Position numbers and translations under genes: made by a program
From: Kuschelorhynchus macadamiae
Taxonomy: Eukaryota > Arthropoda > Insecta > Coleoptera > Curculionidae
Assembly: GCA_030620095.1 (NCBI GenBank)
Contig: JAUTXW010000561.1
Location: 930,001 to 994,000 of the forward strand
Length of the DNA stretch: 64,000 bases
Direction of reading: 5' to 3'
Shown here: piece after piece, positions 1-12,242 of the stretch
Position numbering within the stretch: position 1 is the first letter of the stretch
Layout: the number at the start of each line of letters is the position of its first letter
The notes under the pieces: model-generated
Told to the model about the DNA's origin: nothing
What the model saw: only the letters and a program-made list of their open reading frames with translations
Databases searched by the model: none

Positions 1-162
1 GCTCTAAAAGAAAAAGCCAGCAGTTTTTAAGAAATAATTGGCGTACCATTTTTTAAAGTAAGTCAAGAATGGTCACCCGTGGTTAAAGTAAAAACTGCTG
101 AACACTTTAAACATGGTCCTTCCTTAGATACCTATGAGGTTGCTCCAAACTTAATCGAATAG
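1..162 (+). pseudogene. C-terminal coding remnant, unidentified
   Basis: Reading frame 1 runs from the window edge to a TAG at 160-162 and is broken only by a TAA at codon 10. The translation downstream of that stop (from GVPFFKVSQEW to the terminal APNLIE) has a balanced composition unlike the AT-rich noise around it, and an AATAAA-like signal follows near 183. I do not recognise the family. It may be the tail of a transposon gene lying mostly outside the window, or a chance frame. Confidence 0.3.
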
Positions 163-359
163 CTCTTATTGTTTCGGTATAATTAAATAAAGTCATTTAT
201 TTTAAATTTTAAACATCTTCACATGTTCATATGAAATTTCCGTCTTATTTTCTTACAAAGAATCTCCCTTTAAACGTTAGCGTATGTCTTTCGAAACACC
301 AAGGTATATTTGATTTTAATTTTTTTAGTGAAATAGAAAATGTTAAAAGCAATATTACT

Positions 360-1265
360 AAAAAAAAACTAACTACGCAGTTCACCTGAAATTTTGCACA
401 AAAATCGGGTATTTCGTGGAAATGAAACGCACAAATTATGGTACCAATTCAAGACGACGAAGTAAAATGGCGGCCTAGTGCATTGTTAAAAAAATTATTG
501 CTTAAAAACTACTTAATCAATTGACCCGAAATTATGCATACAAATAAAGTTTTATGTAGGAAGGCACTTGTAAAATTTTATTATAAATCCAACGTGGTGA
601 ATCAAAATGCAAACTGCTTATTAGATTGATTTCAAGTTTTGTGTGCAAGAATTCAGTGTGATATAGAAATTCTAAACAAATCATAGTACGAATTCAAGAT
701 GACGTAATAAAATGGCGGCAAAATAAAATGTTTTGTGTTCCAAAATGACACTCCCGGGGTCTTTACGCTTTAGTGTCCCTAGATGAGAAAAAACATGTTT
801 CTCAATTCCATTGTTCTGTCTGTCTTTAATAGCTGGAGAACTTACCCGATTGACTTCAAATTTTTGTCGAAAGTTGGGGTCATATTCGGGATGATCTAGT
901 AATATTTTGGTAAAAATCCAATATGGCGGAACAAAATGGTGACCTAATTATCCAATTAACCTCAAATGTTAAAAAAAATCTGCCTGAAAAAAAGTACTTA
1001 TTAGACTTATTTCAAATTTCGTCCAAGAATTAAGTGTTATATAAAAATAAACTAGTAAAAATTGTAGTACGAATTCAAGATGGAGGAATCAAATTGCCGT
1101 GAAATAAACTGTTTAAAAGATGAAGTAAAAAACTTCTTATTCAATGGACTTTTAATATTTGCACAAGAAATAGATATAATATATTATTACACAGATAAAA
1201 TTTTAATACGAATTCAACATGATGGAATAAAATGGCGGTCTAATAAAAATTTTAAAAAATCCGAT
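360..1265 (-). repeat. Dispersed repeat family A, reversed copy
   Basis: The stretch repeats a degenerate module of roughly 120 bp whose reversed hallmarks are AAATGGCGG, GAATTCAAGATG and a GACTTCAAATTTTG block. A GTCTGTCTTT stretch near 815-830 matches the reverse of the GACAGACAGAC module seen in the plus-oriented copies at 18.9-21.2 kb and 35.1-38.0 kb. No coding capacity is conserved; the small open frame at 1080-1271 lies inside the repeat and is not a gene. Confidence 0.75.
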
Positions 1266-1639
1266 TTTTAATATTGTAAATTTCTAAACCAATCCTCAAT
1301 ACTAAGGATAATAATTATTGTCTTAATTGATAATGCGGAAACAATATAAAAAGCATCCAATCTCGTTTTCTTCAGTAGGAATATATTAATTATATAAATT
1401 AAAATCGTAGAAAAACAGAAAAAAGGGGTTGTTGAAATGAATTTAAATTCTCATTTCTTCTGCTCTACATAAAGTACTAGTTAAGACTTCTGTACTGTGT
1501 CCCGATATTGATTATCGGCAGAAATAAAATTGATGTAAGGGAGCTGGATTTTTATCCAAATACGAGATATGACATTTGACCGTAACCGTCATACACGTTC
1601 TAAGGACTGGTAAAGTCTCTAAGGACTGGTGAAGTATTT

Positions 1640-3290
1640 ACTGATGTTTTCAGCCCTATGTATATGAGTCGGTTTTCCTTCTCCTTCCGTTTTCTTTCTT
1701 TTCCTCACTTTCTTTTTTCGTCCTTGTTTTACCTAAGCCAGACAACGTTAATTGAAAAATTGATGATAGAAGTAAATTATTCCGAAGTCAAAATACCTCT
1801 TCGTTCGGGTCTCCGGATGAGAGGTACTTGTCATGCTCCGCCATCGAAATTTTCTTTACCATTCATATATCATCATAAAAGGCAAAGTTCTTTCTTGCCA
1901 ATATGGGAGCCAATCCATCTGGTCGTTCGCCAAAAATATTAATCAAAATTTTTTCAAAAGATGCGTTCCGCCCTTAGCTTCTGGTGATGAAATCATCTCC
2001 ACGTCTAAAGCAAAAGCTAAGCTTTTTGGGCAAATTCTATTTCAATCCCTCAGTGTCCCCTTCAATCGGTAGCAGATTTGAAATACAGTTGCACGAAATT
2101 ACCTCTAGAGTTAAGAAGATACGACGTATTCTCTAAACACTTAATACCAAAAAGTCCTCTGACCTTAATAGTATTTTGGCCATAATCCTAAAAAAAGTAC
2201 CCTTCTGAGCTGACCCCTCTCTTTACCATATTATTCCAAGTGTCCTATAACAAAGCCATTTTTCCTAAAACCTGGGGCTACTCCTATTTCTAAAAATGAA
2301 TCCAAAACTCTTCTCTCTAACTACAGACCTATATACCTACTCCCAATTATGAGTAATGCATTGGAGAAGTATACCAATAATGATCTTTTAGATTACCTTT
2401 TGAGAGGTATAAACTTATCCATGACAGGCAATACAGCTTCCGCCACCAAAGATCTATATCAGATCTTTTTTACTTTCGTAACCAATTGGAATAAGATCGA
2501 ATTCCATATCCAAAGCACTTCTTAAAAAACCTCCTGCCTATAGTCTTCCTCCAAAACTTTGAACTTAAATTGTCAATTTTCTTTCTAACACAGAAGGATT
2601 TCAGTAGTGGTTGACGGCCATTCATTTAACTTTTACCAAATTAACGCAGGCGTTAGTACACTCGAGTCACAATACATTTTCCAAAACCTGTTTCAAAGAC
2701 TAGAATTAAAAGACACAGTCATGTTTACTATCTAACAGATTAGAAAGTGGGTTTCCTTTTCCGAGCTCGAAAATAGTTTTCTTCTGCCAACTTGTATACC
2801 CTTTACACTTAACAAATCAAACCCAACCTTTAGTATTTCTTGCACATATGGGGAGCAGCCTTTTCTTCAATCCTTAATATCCTTAACTTTGTCCAAAGAA
2901 GATCTATTCGCCTGATTAATGATCCAAACATCAAAAGAAAGCTTCTGTCGTCGACTTGTGGGCGATCTGTCTGTGTTTTGCGGATACTACCACGGATTCT
3001 GTTCAGATGAATTATTATCCATTATGCCCTCCTTACTCAATACTGCCAGGGAGACACAAGCATCGACCTACATGCCCCCGTCTCCGTTCAAGGACCACCA
3101 CCTACTTTGTTCGCTCCTTTAGTCCTAGAGTGTCCCCGATATGGTATGTGTTACCGTCAAATGCCTTTCCGTCTTATTTTTGTCTGCCCTGTTTTGTTCC
3201 TGAGAGAGTATGTGAGTCTCTTAAGTTCTTTAACCAGGAGCATTGTCTGCGTTCTGGTCCTTTGGTCAATAATTATAAATAATCTGACAA
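1640..3290 (+). pseudogene. LINE (jockey/CR1-like) reverse-transcriptase remnant
   Basis: Pieces of a non-LTR retrotransposon ORF2 appear in order on the plus strand, in shifting frames. A pre-RT stretch (about 1940-2070) reads like the PPLxSGDxIIS...KAKxxLF region. The RT fingers region at 2200-2400 reads SELTPLFTILF, then SNYRPIYLLPIMSNALEKY, a clear match to the NYRPISLLP motif. The thumb/C-terminal tail at 2885-3240 includes VQRRSIRLINDP, YYHGFCSDELLSIMP and RSFSPRVSPIWYVLP. The catalytic palm with the YADD motif is deleted or unrecognisable, and there are several frameshifts and stops. The element is dead. Clade assignment is by motif style only. Confidence 0.75.
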
Positions 3291-3329
3291 AAACTAGCAT
3301 TTTTTGTGTCCTAGTGCAAATAATTTAGT

Positions 3330-6088
3330 GATAAGAAGCTCCCACAAAGAATATTTTTGATTACATTTAGTTTGATTCTACGATAGTCTTTATTTTTTGT
3401 TAGTGTAAATAAAAATATTTCTAGTAGCACATCTGTGAAAAGGTCTTTTACTTTAAATTTGTAAATGTGACAGAACCTATATAAACAGTACAAATTATTG
3501 CAAACTCACGAATTATGTATTTTATTATTTATATGACCTTTAATTGAAATCTTTTATCAGTGGGGGAGCTAAGTTGTAGTCAACTATTTACAGGCTCTTC
3601 TAATTTTAAATAAGATTCGAATTTTATCATTTACAAAACTTGAGGTACAAAATACTAAAGTTTTATAAGTACTCAAGAATTTTCATTCTTCATTATTTAC
3701 ATTCTGTCGCATTTACGAATGACCGCTATTTTGAAATAGACAGCTTTATAGTGCTCAAATTTTAAGTATGAATGATTGAAAAGCCATTTCAGACTATACT
3801 GACACCTTTTATTTTAAATTTTTTCTTCAAAACTGCGCCTAGCCGAAATCTTGACATTTTTGGTCACAAAACTATACACAAAAAAAGAGATTTATTTATA
3901 CTGTTCTTGACTTGTGTGGATTTTCAAATTTGTATCTTAACTGGTTCAAAATATAAAGGCGAGAGGAACTATAAAGGGCAGCCTTGTATATTAAAATATC
4001 TTCTTTATCTTAATAAATTTACACTTGCTGGCTTGACTTTTATTTCCTCCCTCATTTTTCTTTTCGATTTTGGCCTAGTTGTAAACGAATAAAAAGAGTC
4101 ATTTTGAAAATAAAATTATTTATGTGTTTAATTTTTTGTCCTAGAAAAATGCCATTTTTTGTCCTAGAAAAATGTTATTTTTGCTCCTAAAAAAATGCCA
4201 GACTCCGGGGCCAAACTAGCCCAGTCCGAGACAGTAATAATGAATCCCGAAAATGAGCCTTCGCAATTCAGAAATTTATTTTTATATAGAAATTGAAACA
4301 TAATATGACCAAAAACAATGTAAACTTTGAATGAAATTACTGTAGCACTTGTATTAGTATACATTGAGGATAATTAAAAAATTTTATCAGAAAAAATGCC
4401 ACATAGATTTTGAAGCATGTAGAAAAAAAGGCATTTCGAGGCTAATCTAAACGTATTCATAATCCTGCAAAATATAGTTGAAAATACCAGTCTCAACTTT
4501 AAATCGTATAGTGAACGGATATATCTCATGTTTTTTAATACATAGTTAATAAAACAATGTTCTAAAAACAAAAAAGGTATTATCTAGATGTTTTTAAACG
4601 AATCCTTCAATTAAGTAATATCTCGGTCTGCCTGATATCTTGATGTCTTAATTTGAGAGTCTCGGGAATCTCCTTAATTAACAGCATGACTGGTATATTT
4701 GGCAAGAATTAATTTTTTAAGTTCTAAAAAATGACTGACCAGAACGATATTATAGAGTAAAAAACACTAATTAACTATTAAAACAGAAACGCTACTTGTT
4801 TTTGATCTCATGAAAGTTTTTCTGCAAAAAGGCTTTCGTATTATTTGAGTGGTTTTAATTCATTAAAGATAAAGGATATAGAATTTAAAACGGGTTTATA
4901 CTAAATTATATAATTGAGGAAAAGTAAGAAACATTAAACATAAGAAGTTGCTTGTGTGCAGCTTTGGCGTACCGAAAGTATTTTTTAAGAATTTTTGTAC
5001 GGTTCACGCAAATTATATTTAGCTGCAGATTTTTAATTCTCCATATTTAAGACGTTTCACTAGTTTAAACTAATGTCAATTGTCCAATGTCCTTATAGAT
5101 TCTGGACTACTTATTTTAACATTTTCTTTAATCTTTCTATCCGCAGCAGGCTATCTATTTGCAGCTTATCTAGTTAACTTAAATTTTAATACAAAAAAGA
5201 TGGGGTTTTGAGACATACCAGGTGGCACAAACAAAGTTTTTCAGACTACCAGTTCGTTACCGTTTGAGGTAATTATTCCAAATTTAAAGCATTAACATAG
5301 TTGCACATAGTACCCAATTTGATGAATAAAATATTTGAAATCGACTTCCAGGAGATTATAAACGAAAGAAATACCAAAGAGGGCTTAAAATTGTTTTCAA
5401 ATGTAACTGTTATTTAACACTCTGTACTTAATAGTTGTAATGGAACTTCTCAGACATGCTATGTACCCTATTTACCTTAACACTTGGGGAAACATGAAGA
5501 TGAAACTTCGAGTATTCAACAGTACACATTATTTTTCGATTATTTCTTACTTTTACCACAATTTTTTACACAATTAGCAATTATTAAAAAGGTTAATAAT
5601 AAAATTTTAATAACGATGAAGTAAAATAAATTAATAAACCATTTTCACCATTATCTTGAGGTTATATTCTACTGCACCGGTTTGTTTACTTTTTTGACGT
5701 ATCTGTGTTACTCTTTTCCATACTTTTAAAATAATTTTGGCTCGCAAGGGTAATATGAAACGTAAATGGAATGATCTACAGCCTACAGTACTATATGTCA
5801 ATGGTTTAGGCCTCGACGAGTTGGGCTATACAAAAATTATTAATCAGTTTTCAAAATCTAAAGCAAAGCATTTGATCATTGTTTGAACCTTTTCTAACGA
5901 AGGCATGTTTTTCAAAATAAATACGTATTTTATTTTTTATATACTATAAGTACATTTTTTAATGTCATATAACTTTAAACTTGTGTTTAACAAAAACGTT
6001 TTTTTATTCGAGCTGAAAAACAAGAAGAAAAACGGTTTTTGTGGAAAAAACCGGATTAATTTGGAAATATATAATGTATTATTATGAT
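3330..6088. other. No recognisable gene; AT-rich spacer
   Basis: Nothing here resembles a gene or a known element apart from the small tandem repeat at 4131-4199. The open frame at 3772-4092 (106 codons) has low-complexity hydrophobic composition and no homology that I recognise. A short hairpin (CGGTTTTT / AAAAACCG) sits near 6033-6053. Confidence 0.5.
4131..4199 (+). repeat. 23-bp tandem repeat, three units
   Basis: Three consecutive 23-bp units of the form ATTTTTTGTCCTAGAAAAATG plus two bases lie at 4131-4153, 4154-4176 and 4177-4199. Units 1 and 2 differ only in the last bases, and unit 3 has a few more changes. It is a small minisatellite with no sign of function. Confidence 0.85.
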
Positions 6089-7538
6089 CAGTGGTGGCTC
6101 GTGGTGAATTATATTGGGAGGTCAATAACAAATTTAAAAATAGGCATATTTAAAATAAAAATAAGTATCTTATGTTTAAATTGAGCTTTAAATTCTCTTG
6201 ATGTTCAGGTCTACTATTCGTTCTTTAGAATTGGAAAAATGCTGAATGACACGTTCGTTAAAATTGCACGCACATTCCTTTTATAAACGATATGTCGATA
6301 CTTAACATTGCTAAAGCGGATAGTCTATCTTGGCCCAACTCCTCAACAAAATTTATAAGCCCTCGAAAAACCCCTGGACAAAGCTGTTTCATCATGGCCA
6401 CGAAGTGCCAGTTCGAATGCCCCACAAAATTTTACACAATCTATAATTTTCTTTAAAATATAACGATATAAATAAGGGATTTTCTATAAGCTGTGTCTAG
6501 TGCGAATATCAACACTTTCGACCGTAGCATAGTTCACCGAACATTTCATATGATCTGCAGAAAACGTATGTTTTTTTATTTTTTCTTTTAAGTGTTTTAA
6601 GTCTTTAACAAAGGTCTTGCACCATAATGAGTCCGACGAGTCCTTGGAAAACAACAAACAAACATAACAATAAAATGAGTTAGAGACTTCACAACCACAT
6701 ATCTAGTTAGATACATCGTACATACTTTTGTGAAAGTTTCGATGAACCTCTTTATTTTTGCCTTTACTAGTTTATCGTATACTAAGATCTGGCAAATTGC
6801 GACCACTTACCTTGAACTTGGTTATTTTCTCAAAATTAAGTTCGTTAGCACTCCTGAGTTGTTTAATTTTTCCACTACCGACATTTTATTTCATCTACAT
6901 TCACAACTCAAACATAGACCACCTTGAAATTGGTTGTTTTTGCAAAATTAAGTTCGTAAGCACTTTTTAGTTGTTTATTTTTTTGCACTAGTTACTACCA
7001 ACGTTTTATTTTCTGTATATTTCCAACTCACACATGAATCATAAAAATAAAAAAATATATATTACAAAAAACAGTACATAAATCAATTTTCATCGATTAA
7101 AAACGTCCGAATCAATGTCGAGTTAGAATATCGACCGCGCGACCTCTGAACAATTGAACTTCCACAGGCCGACGTGATGCCGGGACCGATCGATTGAATT
7201 ATGAGAAAAGACCGGCTGATGACCCAAATCGCGATTTCATATTCCATTTGCTATCACGTTCGGCTGCCGCTCAGTAGCTGTGAAATCTTCGGGTACTTTC
7301 TTCAAGCTTTAAGGTAATCAGGGCAATTCGGACTGCCTAGCCTAGATTAGTGTAGCGTATTTTATTATGCCTAAGGAACGCAACGAGATCATTCGAACCA
7401 CCGCTCGCGGCTAATAGTGTAGAGTATATCACTTTTCCCAAGATTCACGTTTTATTACAACTATTAGGAGGGACGGTCAAACGAATAAATTATTTTCTCA
7501 AATATTTTTGTGAGGTCATTGATCAAATGACCCCACTG
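6089..7538 (-). mobile_element. hAT element copy 1, internally deleted, 8-bp TSD
   Basis: The left end CAGTGGTGGCTCGTGGTGAA and the right end ...CCCCACTG are flanked by an identical 8-bp duplication, ATTATGAT, at 6081-6088 and 7539-7546, the hallmark length of hAT insertions. The sequence is a close relative of the outer element at 40079-43200, sharing both ends and most internal sequence, but it lacks the nested insertion found there. The right terminal inverted repeat has lost about 14 bp relative to that copy. It carries only the N-terminal half of a transposase on the minus strand, so it depended on a helper. Confidence 0.92.
6180..6884 (-). pseudogene. hAT (ZMYM1-like) transposase, N-terminal half
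   Basis: Reading down the minus strand from an ATG at 6882-6884 gives the N-terminal region of a ZMYM1-like hAT transposase, with frameshifts. The TTF-type zinc-finger segment is visible at about 6620-6715 as MYDVSN, one stop, then ICGCEVSNSFYCYVC and FSKDSSDSLWCKT. A DUF4371-like segment follows (FRGLINFVEELGQ style, 6240-6380). The catalytic core and the C-terminal dimerisation domain are absent, with the left end of the element following almost at once. The matching frame in the copy at 40.1 kb is longer and cleaner. Non-functional. Confidence 0.75.
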
Positions 7539-7559
7539 ATTATGATGTTTAATCTGTAT

Positions 7560-7740
7560 TTCAGATACTGAATGAAGTCAGTGATCAGATCTCGTTGAAT
7601 AAAGATCCCTGAAGATGCCTCGTGCAATAGAAGGCGAAACGTCGGATGGTAATTCCATATTAAACGTAATTTGGCACGGTCTAATTCCAAGCACCATGAT
7701 TTCTTAATTGACCAAGGCCGTGAAAGTTTCCGTTCAATGT
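7560..7740 (+). repeat. Repeat fragment with hammerhead-like hairpin
   Basis: CTGAAGA at 7609-7615 is followed by a hairpin with stem GCCT (7617-7620) and AGGC (7632-7635), then GAAA at 7636-7639 and CGTC. This is the order of the conserved core of a hammerhead ribozyme (CUGANGA, stem II, GAAA). A second small hairpin, ATGG/CCAT, follows near 7645-7660. The downstream part (7675-7735, from GGCACGGTCTAATTCCAAG) recurs at 38472-38520 next to the Harbinger exon. I could not complete stem I by eye, so self-cleavage is not supported. Confidence 0.5.
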
Positions 7741-7744
7741 TATT

Positions 7745-9165
7745 TTATTTAAAATGCGAATGTCTGTTTTATTTGCTTTTTAATTCATGTCAGTTATTAC
7801 ACAATTTAGAGAATTTAATTGTTTTTTAGTGTGGCTCTAGAACGGCCAACCATATATCTATTATTGTATGTATTATTGTACAACTGTTCTTTAAACCTTT
7901 AAACCGTAATACTTAAATGTAAAATATATAAATAAATACATTTGCGAATACTATTTTTATACAAAAAATTGAAATCATTTTTAACATGGCAAGGAGCCTG
8001 TTAAAATTTGCCTTTTAGCCGTTTATCATTCTGTTCAACTTTTTTCCGGATATACTTCCTTTTTTTTATTCTCGAATTTTTTTCAAAAGCACGCAAAGTG
8101 AGGTAACCTGCAAATAAATGCGTTGGTGGATGAGGAAATCGCATTTTAATAGAATGGTGTGACATTTATGAAAGACATGAGATATGAAGCCAATAATGAA
8201 AAAAATTAGAAGAATTACAACAATAAATTTCGAGCTCTTAAAATAGTTAATTAAGCCAGAAGCTTGATCATTGTCGTCTAGAAGTACTGAATAGGTAATA
8301 CTATTAGTGAACTTATCTCTTTTTATACATGTTTTCTCAGCGATTAGTTATTTCACAATCTCAAATGCAACACAAGCGTCGTAAATAACGCTGCTATTGT
8401 CCATGCCAATGTTTGTCAGTTTATCGCTTAACAGCATAATTTGTCGAATAATGAAAACAGAGTACAAAGGCTTTTATTCTGCTTACACTCCTCCGGTCTG
8501 ATAAAACCAAAAAACAGCCGTTAAAGTTGTGATATATAAAAATACTGCAGAAAACTTTCAATTTTAAAATTTACTTTAATATAAAAAAGCTGATGAACTT
8601 AATGAACCTCAAGGTCCTTCATCTGCCACTAACGCTGATACTTGTAGTGTATAAATCTTGACATCATGTGCCATTAATACTTATATGGCACCCCCGACGG
8701 TGAATGGATCATGCAGTCTGCTATCGCGTGCGTGCATTTCAATTTGCAATCGCATGCACTCTTGTTTTGATTCACACTTGCCATTAATCAATAACAGCCG
8801 TTCTCTTAACGATACAATAGCGAAATGGCATCGGCAGACTGAAGGATTTGTGCTTACGAACCATCTTTTCTATTGCAATGACCATTTTATTCCTCTGCCG
8901 ACTATTTAAATTACAAATAAAGATTATTTTGTAATAATTTTAAAATTAATTTTGATAAGTCAAATTTCAGGAGTAAAATATTTTCTAGTTCTCAATGTTT
9001 TTTTAATTAAAACCTAGGATAAAATATTAAAATAAACAAGTATAGTATATTTCTGAATTAATATGTAGCATGGTATTTTATATCATTTTCCCTTTCCATT
9101 TCACAATCTCCCCTACCAAGCACCTCAGTTACTGATATAAGAAATATTTTATGTCCAGAATAATG
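7745..9165. other. No recognisable gene
   Basis: The stretch is mostly AT-rich. The part at about 8640-8910 is visibly less AT-rich and of normal complexity, with an 83-codon open frame at 8658-8909, but the translation shows no family signature and no supported start. It may be old unique sequence or an unrecognised element. Confidence 0.45.
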
Positions 9166-9169
9166 ACTT

Positions 9170-9570
9170 TAACGTTTAAATTTTGCACAAAAGTCAAGAG
9201 AATACTCTAGTACATTTTTAGTGCGAATCCTATACGGGAAAACAAATTGGCGGCCTAATAAAATATTGATATATTCGGTAAAATTCCATATCCTGGAATA
9301 AAACTTTTTTTTGTAGAGGAAAATAATAAAGGACACAATTTGCTTTTATGGAGTACCTAAATAATTATATGAAAAATAAATAATAATAATAAATTAAATT
9401 AAAAACTTAAAACAATTTAAGTAAATTACAGTTTGGATTTTTATAAACTTATTACCAAATAAGTATATGCATATATGGACTTTATATTGTAAGTAGTGGA
9501 ATTCTGTACAAGGGAAGTTCGTAAAGCCAGAACACATGTAACCAGAAAAGAAAAACTGGAAGAAATTAAT
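9170..9570 (-). repeat. Dispersed repeat family A, reversed fragment
   Basis: It holds the TTTTGCACAAAAGTC block, an ACAAATTGGCGGCC block, then a terminal region (AGAGGAAAATAATAAAGG at about 9315 onward, AAGTAGTGGAATTCTGTACAAGGGAAG at about 9490). That terminal region matches the end of the copy at 54950-55575, so these two belong to the same subfamily. Confidence 0.7.
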
Positions 9571-9574
9571 TTGG

Positions 9575-10389
<815 letters not shown>

Positions 10390-10404
10390 TTAGAGTGTTC
10401 TTAA

Positions 10405-10660
10405 ACCATACTAAAACATAAATAACGTTCAACGGCCGATCAGATACAACCTTCGACTCCGGGTGGAGATATAAAAGGAAGCCACGCAGTCATCAACACT
10501 TCAGTCTCTATTCTGACGCTAAAAAGAAAGCTTCGACAATCCCAAATGTAATTTTGGCGAAACGTTTGCAAAATTTTTCTTTTCAGAACGACAGTAGTGA
10601 ACGGATGTACACCCAGAATGAAAACACATTGTATTTTTCCATACGTGATTTTTGTAATTA
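10405..10660 (+). mobile_element. Penelope-like element, 5' terminal-repeat fragment
   Basis: The sequence follows the terminal repeat of the element at 45.2-48.1 kb in sense orientation: the GGGTGGAGATATAAAAGGAAGC block, the TCAGTCTCTATTC block, a hairpin around CCAAATGTAATTTTGG followed by CGAAACGT, then AACGACAGTAGTGAACGGATG and GAATGAAAACACATTG. It continues into the 5' leader (TATTTTTCCATACGTGA), so it is a 5' end and not a 3' end. The coding region is missing. The left end (AAACATAAATAACGTTCAACGG) matches the reverse of the fragment at 25985-26025 very closely, so both belong to one subfamily. Confidence 0.85.
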
Positions 10661-11825
10661 TACATGTATTTGAAATCCAAATTTTGTTGTTTCATGGGAA
10701 GACTGTATTTTCCAATTTACAGAACAGTATTTTCTGAAAAATATTTACTAACTGCCTAGTCAAAAAAAACAAAATTAGAGAGATGGCGAACAAAATAAAA
10801 GCACGTAGCCAAAGGGTCCGAGCCTACCAATGTACTCCAACATTAATTTTAATATTGGTATTTTTATTCGTAATAATCAGGTGTAAACATAAATACAAAA
10901 CAGGCTTCTTCGAACTGCATTATCTACTGTTCTCTTCAATAATAAAAAACAGTTAATATAAGTGTTGGTTAATTTGTTCACAAAGAGGAAGTTTCGCAAG
11001 TAATTTACATTAAGTACTACCTAGTGTCTAACCATTACTACTAATAGAAATTATGTAAATTTAATATCCGTGATGGATTATGCAAATCAGACACAAACAA
11101 ATAGTAAAATAAAAACTGTATAATTAAAATTCTATTAAGCAAATTCTTACGTTTGGCAACAATTTAGAACAATTTCTAATAGTTCTCAAACATCTAATTT
11201 TATTTTGGTAAGAAACCTTAATTATTCAAATATAAGTCATATTTGTTAACCGTAGTATTTTGTAATATAGTGAAATATATATCTAATTAAAATGACTAAA
11301 CAAACAAACAGCAATTAAAGCAAAGCACAGCATTTTAAAATGTAACTCACTCCATTGGTACCTAAAATATATAGGAGGGTGTATAGCTATGTTTTTCCGC
11401 CAGATTAGATCTCATCGTTTATATAAATATAATAACAATATATGTTCCCATAAAATTTTTATTTAGGCGATTAAAATGTCTAACCTGACGAATTTCCAGC
11501 GTAATGTCGATAGATAAAACATTTTAGGGCGTATCTTTTGAGAAGAGGTGTACGAAGAGACAACTAAAGATTTAAATAAAATGTTTAAATGCATTCCCAA
11601 GTTATCGTAGGATTTACAACTATATTAAGAGACATTTTAGAGATTCACAGAGATATCTGAAGAATTTCTCAAGACAGGTCAAATATCCAAGCATAATAAG
11701 GGTTTTAAGAATGAATGAAAAAATTTAAGTTAAAACACTGACCTTGGAGATTACCAACTTCTTGTTTTTTTTTTGTAGGGCTGCGAAGACGATTAAAAGT
11801 TCCTTTAAAATAGTTCGAATTCATC
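10661..11825. other. No recognisable gene
   Basis: AT-rich sequence without recognisable coding or element motifs. Confidence 0.45.
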
Positions 11826-12242
11826 AATAACACCGGGTAACAAAATGAAAACAAAAATTGGTGCCGGAAATCTAACATCTGATTGAGATCAGCTGTAGTT
11901 TTTGAGATACAGGTTACAGGTTAATTGATTTTTTTTCCGTTAAAGGACAACAAATAAAGAGATAAATATGTACTTATTCGTCAAAATAGAAATTTCCCAG
12001 AATCTAATTAACCAAATGGATACCTGGAATTGTCCCTGACCCAATGTTCCTATACTAGGAACTACTCAATACACTGCTCTTAATTACTTTTATACCTGTA
12101 ATTGCCTATGACCCGATCTTTCTATACCTGCTTGGCTGTACTGGATTTAGTATATTACTCAGTTTTCCCAAGTAAAGTTGTGCTATCATTTTGTGTAAAT
12201 TTTGGTCATTTTGTAGTATCAAGACACTAAACTGAAACAATG

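Noticed and set aside
3772..4092. 106-codon open frame
   Set aside because: Low-complexity hydrophobic translation with no domain; no start context or neighbour to support it.
7561..7740. Complete hammerhead ribozyme
   Set aside because: Core and stem II are present, but I could not find a stem I pairing and a convincing cleavage site; reported only as hammerhead-like.
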